NCBI RefSeq assembly: GCF_001509475.1
Contig: NZ_LLZG01000345.1
Location: forward strand, 141,177 to 205,176
DNA: 64,000 bases
Reading direction: 5' to 3'
Source of the DNA: Streptomyces regalis
GTDB taxonomy: Bacteria; Actinomycetota; Actinomycetes; Streptomycetales; Streptomycetaceae
The translations under genes were made by a program, and so were the position numbers. The stretch's first letter is position 1. Each line of letters starts with the position of its first letter. Under the pieces are notes generated by a model. The model was not told the origin of the DNA. It worked only from the letters and a program-made list of their open reading frames with translations, and ran no database searches. Of this stretch, positions 61,817-64,000 are shown one piece after another.

Positions 61817-62503
61817 GGCCTTGTCCTTCCCCTTCACCGGCTTGGCGCCGGCGCGCAGATGGGCGGGGACGAGGTCGATGGCGGGCTCGGAGTAGCCGAC
61901 GGACACGATCTTGTCGCCCTGGTACGTGAAGCTCGTCACCGACGCGAGCGTGCACTGCCGCTTGCGCGGGTCGTGCCACAGGCGCCGTTTCTCCACGTAA
62001 CTCCGCACGATCCAGATCGGCAGTTGGTGACTGACCAGCACGGCCTCGTGCCCGCGCGCGGCGTCCTTGGCGGCATCGAGCGCGCCCATCATGCGGATGA
62101 CCTGCTCGACGTACGGCTCACCCCAGGACGGCTTGAAGGGGTTGACGAGATGCTTCCAGTTCTCGGGCTTCTTGAGCGCGCCGTCCCCGACTCCGAACGT
62201 CTTGCCCTGGAAGACGTTGTCGGCCTCGATGAGCCGCGCGTCGGTCGCGAGGTCGAGGCCGTGCGCCTTGGCGATCGGCGTCGCGGTCTCCTGCGCCCGC
62301 TCCAGCGGGGAGGAGCAGACGTACGTGACGTCGCGGGAGGCCAGGTGCTCGGCGACCCGGTCGGCCATCTGCCGCCCGAGCTCGGACAGGTGATACCCCG
62401 CGAGACGGCCGTAGAGGATCCCGTCCGGGTTCGCGACTTCGCCGTGCCGCATGAGGTGGACGACGGTGATGTCGCTGTCGCGCTTGTTGATGTCGCTGCT
62501 CAT
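61805..62503 (-). CDS. Histidine phosphatase family protein
   Basis: A 232-residue protein of the phosphoglycerate-mutase-like family: [10 protein letters not shown] near residue 17 with the phosphorylated His, [11 protein letters not shown], and [17 protein letters not shown] with the second His. Start ATG 62503 overlaps the hemL stop (four bases), so both are in one transcription unit. Its substrate is unknown. Confidence 0.92.
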   Translation of the reverse strand: MSSDINKRDSDITVVHLMRHGEVANPDGILYGRLAGYHLSELGRQMADRVAEHLASRDVTYVCSSPLERAQETATPIAKAHGLDLATDARLIEADNVFQGKTFGVGDGALKKPENWKHLVNPFKPSWGEPYVEQVIRMMGALDAAKDAARGHEAVLVSHQLPIWIVRSYVEKRRLWHDPRKRQCTLASVTSFTYQGDKIVSVGYSEPAIDLVPAHLRAGAKPVKGKDKAFGA

Positions 62504-63834
62504 GCCGCCGTGGCCTCCGCCGCCGCTCGGGCCGCCGCCGGGAGGGCGTCGGCGATCCGCTGGACGGCCTGGTCGTCGTGGGTCGTGGAAACGAACCAGG
62601 ACTCGAAGGACGAGGGCGGCAGATAGACGCCCTGCGCCAGCATCGAGTGGAAGAAGGCGGTGAAACGGAAGGACTCCTGCCGCTTGGCGTCCTCGTAGTT
62701 GCGCACCTCCCGGTCCGTGAAGAAGACGGAGAACATGTTGGAGGCGGTCTGCAGCCGGTGCGCGACGCCTTCCTTGGTGAGGGCCTCGGTCACGAGGGAC
62801 TGGATCTGCCCGGAGACGGCGTTGACGGTGTCGTACGCGGCCTCGTCGAGGAGCCGCAGCTGGGCGAGGCCGGCGGCGGTGGCGACGGGGTTCCCGGAGA
62901 GGGTGCCGGCCTGGTAGACGGGCCCGGCGGGCGCGAGGTGGGCCATCACATCGGCGCGGCCACCGAAGGCGGCGGCAGGGAAGCCACCGCCCATGACCTT
63001 GCCGAAGGTCATGAGGTCGGGCCGGACGCCGTCGATGCCGTACCACCCGGCGCGGCTGGTCCGGAACCCGGTCATGACCTCGTCGGAGATGTAGAGGGCG
63101 CCGTTCTTCTGACAGGCGTCCTTCAGTCCCTGGTTGAAGCCGGGGATGGGCGGGACGACGCCCATGTTGCCGGGCGAGGCCTCGGTGATCACGCAGGCGA
63201 TCTCACCGGGGTAGCGGTGGAAGGCCTCGTGGACGGACTCGAGGTCGTTGTAAGGGAGGACGATGGTGTCGCCGGCCTGGGCGCCGGTGACACCGGGGGT
63301 GTCGGGCAGGGCGAACGTGGCCACGCCGCTGCCTGCGGCCGCGAGCAGCGAATCCACATGCCCGTGATAGCACCCGGCGAACTTGATCACCTTGGACCGC
63401 TGGGTGAACCCGCGGGCGAGCCGGATGGCGGACATGGTGGCCTCGGTACCGCTGGAGACCAGCCGCACCTGCTCGAGCGGCTCGATCCGGTCGACCATCT
63501 CCTCGGCGAGCGCGACCTCGCCCTCACCGGGCGTGCCGAAGGAGGTGCCGCGGGAGACGGCGTCCAGGACGGCGGCGATGACGTCCGGGTGGGAGTGCCC
63601 GAGGATCATGGGCCCCCAGGAGCAGACCAGGTCGACGTACTCGCGGCCGTCGGCGTCGGTCAGGTAGGGACCGGTGCCGGACACCATGAACCGGGGCGTA
63701 CCGCCCACGGCCCGGAAGGCGCGCACCGGGGAGTTCACGCCGCCCGGCGTGACGGCGGCCGCACGGTCGAACAGAGCCTGCGAGGCAGGCGCATCGTATG
63801 GATAGGGCGTTCCTGAAGAGGGCGCTTCGCTCAT
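62500..63834 (-). CDS. hemL: Glutamate-1-semialdehyde 2,1-aminomutase
   Basis: A 444-residue PLP enzyme that converts glutamate-1-semialdehyde to 5-aminolevulinate, the haem precursor. The PLP Lys279 lies in [20 protein letters not shown] carries the ring-binding Asp, and [10 protein letters not shown] is the typical start. It is upstream of the phosphatase gene, and the C-terminal fragment of another gene lies 106 bases further upstream. Confidence 0.96.
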   Translation of the reverse strand: MSEAPSSGTPYPYDAPASQALFDRAAAVTPGGVNSPVRAFRAVGGTPRFMVSGTGPYLTDADGREYVDLVCSWGPMILGHSHPDVIAAVLDAVSRGTSFGTPGEGEVALAEEMVDRIEPLEQVRLVSSGTEATMSAIRLARGFTQRSKVIKFAGCYHGHVDSLLAAAGSGVATFALPDTPGVTGAQAGDTIVLPYNDLESVHEAFHRYPGEIACVITEASPGNMGVVPPIPGFNQGLKDACQKNGALYISDEVMTGFRTSRAGWYGIDGVRPDLMTFGKVMGGGFPAAAFGGRADVMAHLAPAGPVYQAGTLSGNPVATAAGLAQLRLLDEAAYDTVNAVSGQIQSLVTEALTKEGVAHRLQTASNMFSVFFTDREVRNYEDAKRQESFRFTAFFHSMLAQGVYLPPSSFESWFVSTTHDDQAVQRIADALPAAARAAAEATAA

Positions 63835-63940
63835 GACCTGCGACTACTCCGACCTTCTCTGACCTACTCCGATGATCTCGGACTCCGGTTGCCAGTGACC
63901 TCCTCAGGGTAGGCCAGGGGGCGGCGGGGGCAGCCGGCTG

Positions 63941-64000
63941 CTACTTGACCGGGGCTGCGGGCCGCTGCTCGACCGGTGCGCCCTCCCCCTCCCCCTCCTC
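63941..64000 (-). CDS. C-terminal end of a gene cut by the window
   Basis: On the minus strand the last 60 bases read in frame to a TAG at 63941, ending in an acidic, Glu/Gly-rich stretch (EEGEGEGAPVE) and QRPAAPVK. Only about 19 codons are present, so the product cannot be identified; the acidic tail is typical of an ordinary soluble protein end. Confidence 0.4.
   Translation of the reverse strand, partial: EEGEGEGAPVEQRPAAPVK

Overview
The window is high-GC DNA with GTG/ATG starts, GGAGG-type ribosome sites, frequent 1-8 base gene overlaps and GC-heavy codon third positions. Together with the futalosine menaquinone genes, PASTA and PQQ-propeller protein kinases, DUF397/DUF5753 pairs and SPFH pairs, this points to a Streptomyces chromosome. 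Gene order resembles what I recall of the S. coelicolor SCO4469-SCO4556 stretch, but with many genes missing and several accessory blocks added; no search was run.

Layout. 1-3.2 kb: geranylgeranyl reductase family protein (cut by the edge), GNAT, PASTA protein, menG, then a decayed glycosyltransferase/acyltransferase pair. 3.2-11 kb: a degenerate amidohydrolase beside mqnC, a prepilin peptidase, two Ser/Thr kinases, mqnA. 11-16 kb: cold-shock protein with a structured leader, XRE-cupin regulator divergent from azlCD, methyltransferase, Tat-exported FAD dehydrogenase and DUF6817. 16.4-21 kb: a LysR gene broken by a 64-bp palindrome, an orphan sugar-binding lipoprotein, an unknown protein, an ECF sigma factor with a membrane partner. 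21-26.6 kb: acyl-CoA ligase, truncated thiolase, fabG4-like reductase, MaoC hydratase, TetR. 26.6-31.5 kb: two SPFH proteins, DUF4229, GNAT, UdgX. 31.5-40.3 kb: second menaquinone block (mqnE, Lrp regulator, ubiX/mqnM, mqnP, mqnL) with rhomboid, Uma2, PLDc_N protein and a cytosine permease. 40.4-43.8 kb: a four-gene operon of helical-repeat protein, SEL1 protein, EACC1 protein and caspase-like protease. 43.8-51 kb: accessory genes (ricin-domain kinase, TetR, atypical kinase, DUF397/HTH, DUF7848, DUF6232 pair). 51-55.8 kb: PucR, cytosine-deaminase-like enzyme, 2OG oxygenase, lone condensation domain, SRPBCC. 55.9-64 kb: system II cytochrome c maturation (resA, ccdA, resB, ccsB), deacetylase lipoprotein, phosphatase, hemL.

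Function. The core is respiratory: menaquinone by the futalosine route (MqnA, MqnE, MqnC, then MqnP, MqnL with UbiX, finally MenG), cytochrome c assembly and haem precursor synthesis. MqnB, the MqnD step and the deaminase are not in this window. Accessory modules sit between these conserved blocks. The best candidate for an under-described system is the caspase/EACC1/SEL1 operon at 40.4-43.8 kb, which has the make-up of an actinobacterial conflict (defence/cell-death) system. The second is the coupled DUF6232 pair at 50.05-51.0 kb, whose products share an Asn/Gly-rich motif that could be an amyloid-type signalling element. Decay is visible at several points: GT2/acyltransferase remnants, a headless thiolase, and LysR split by a MITE-like palindrome. 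No rRNA, tRNA, CRISPR or complete insertion sequence was seen.
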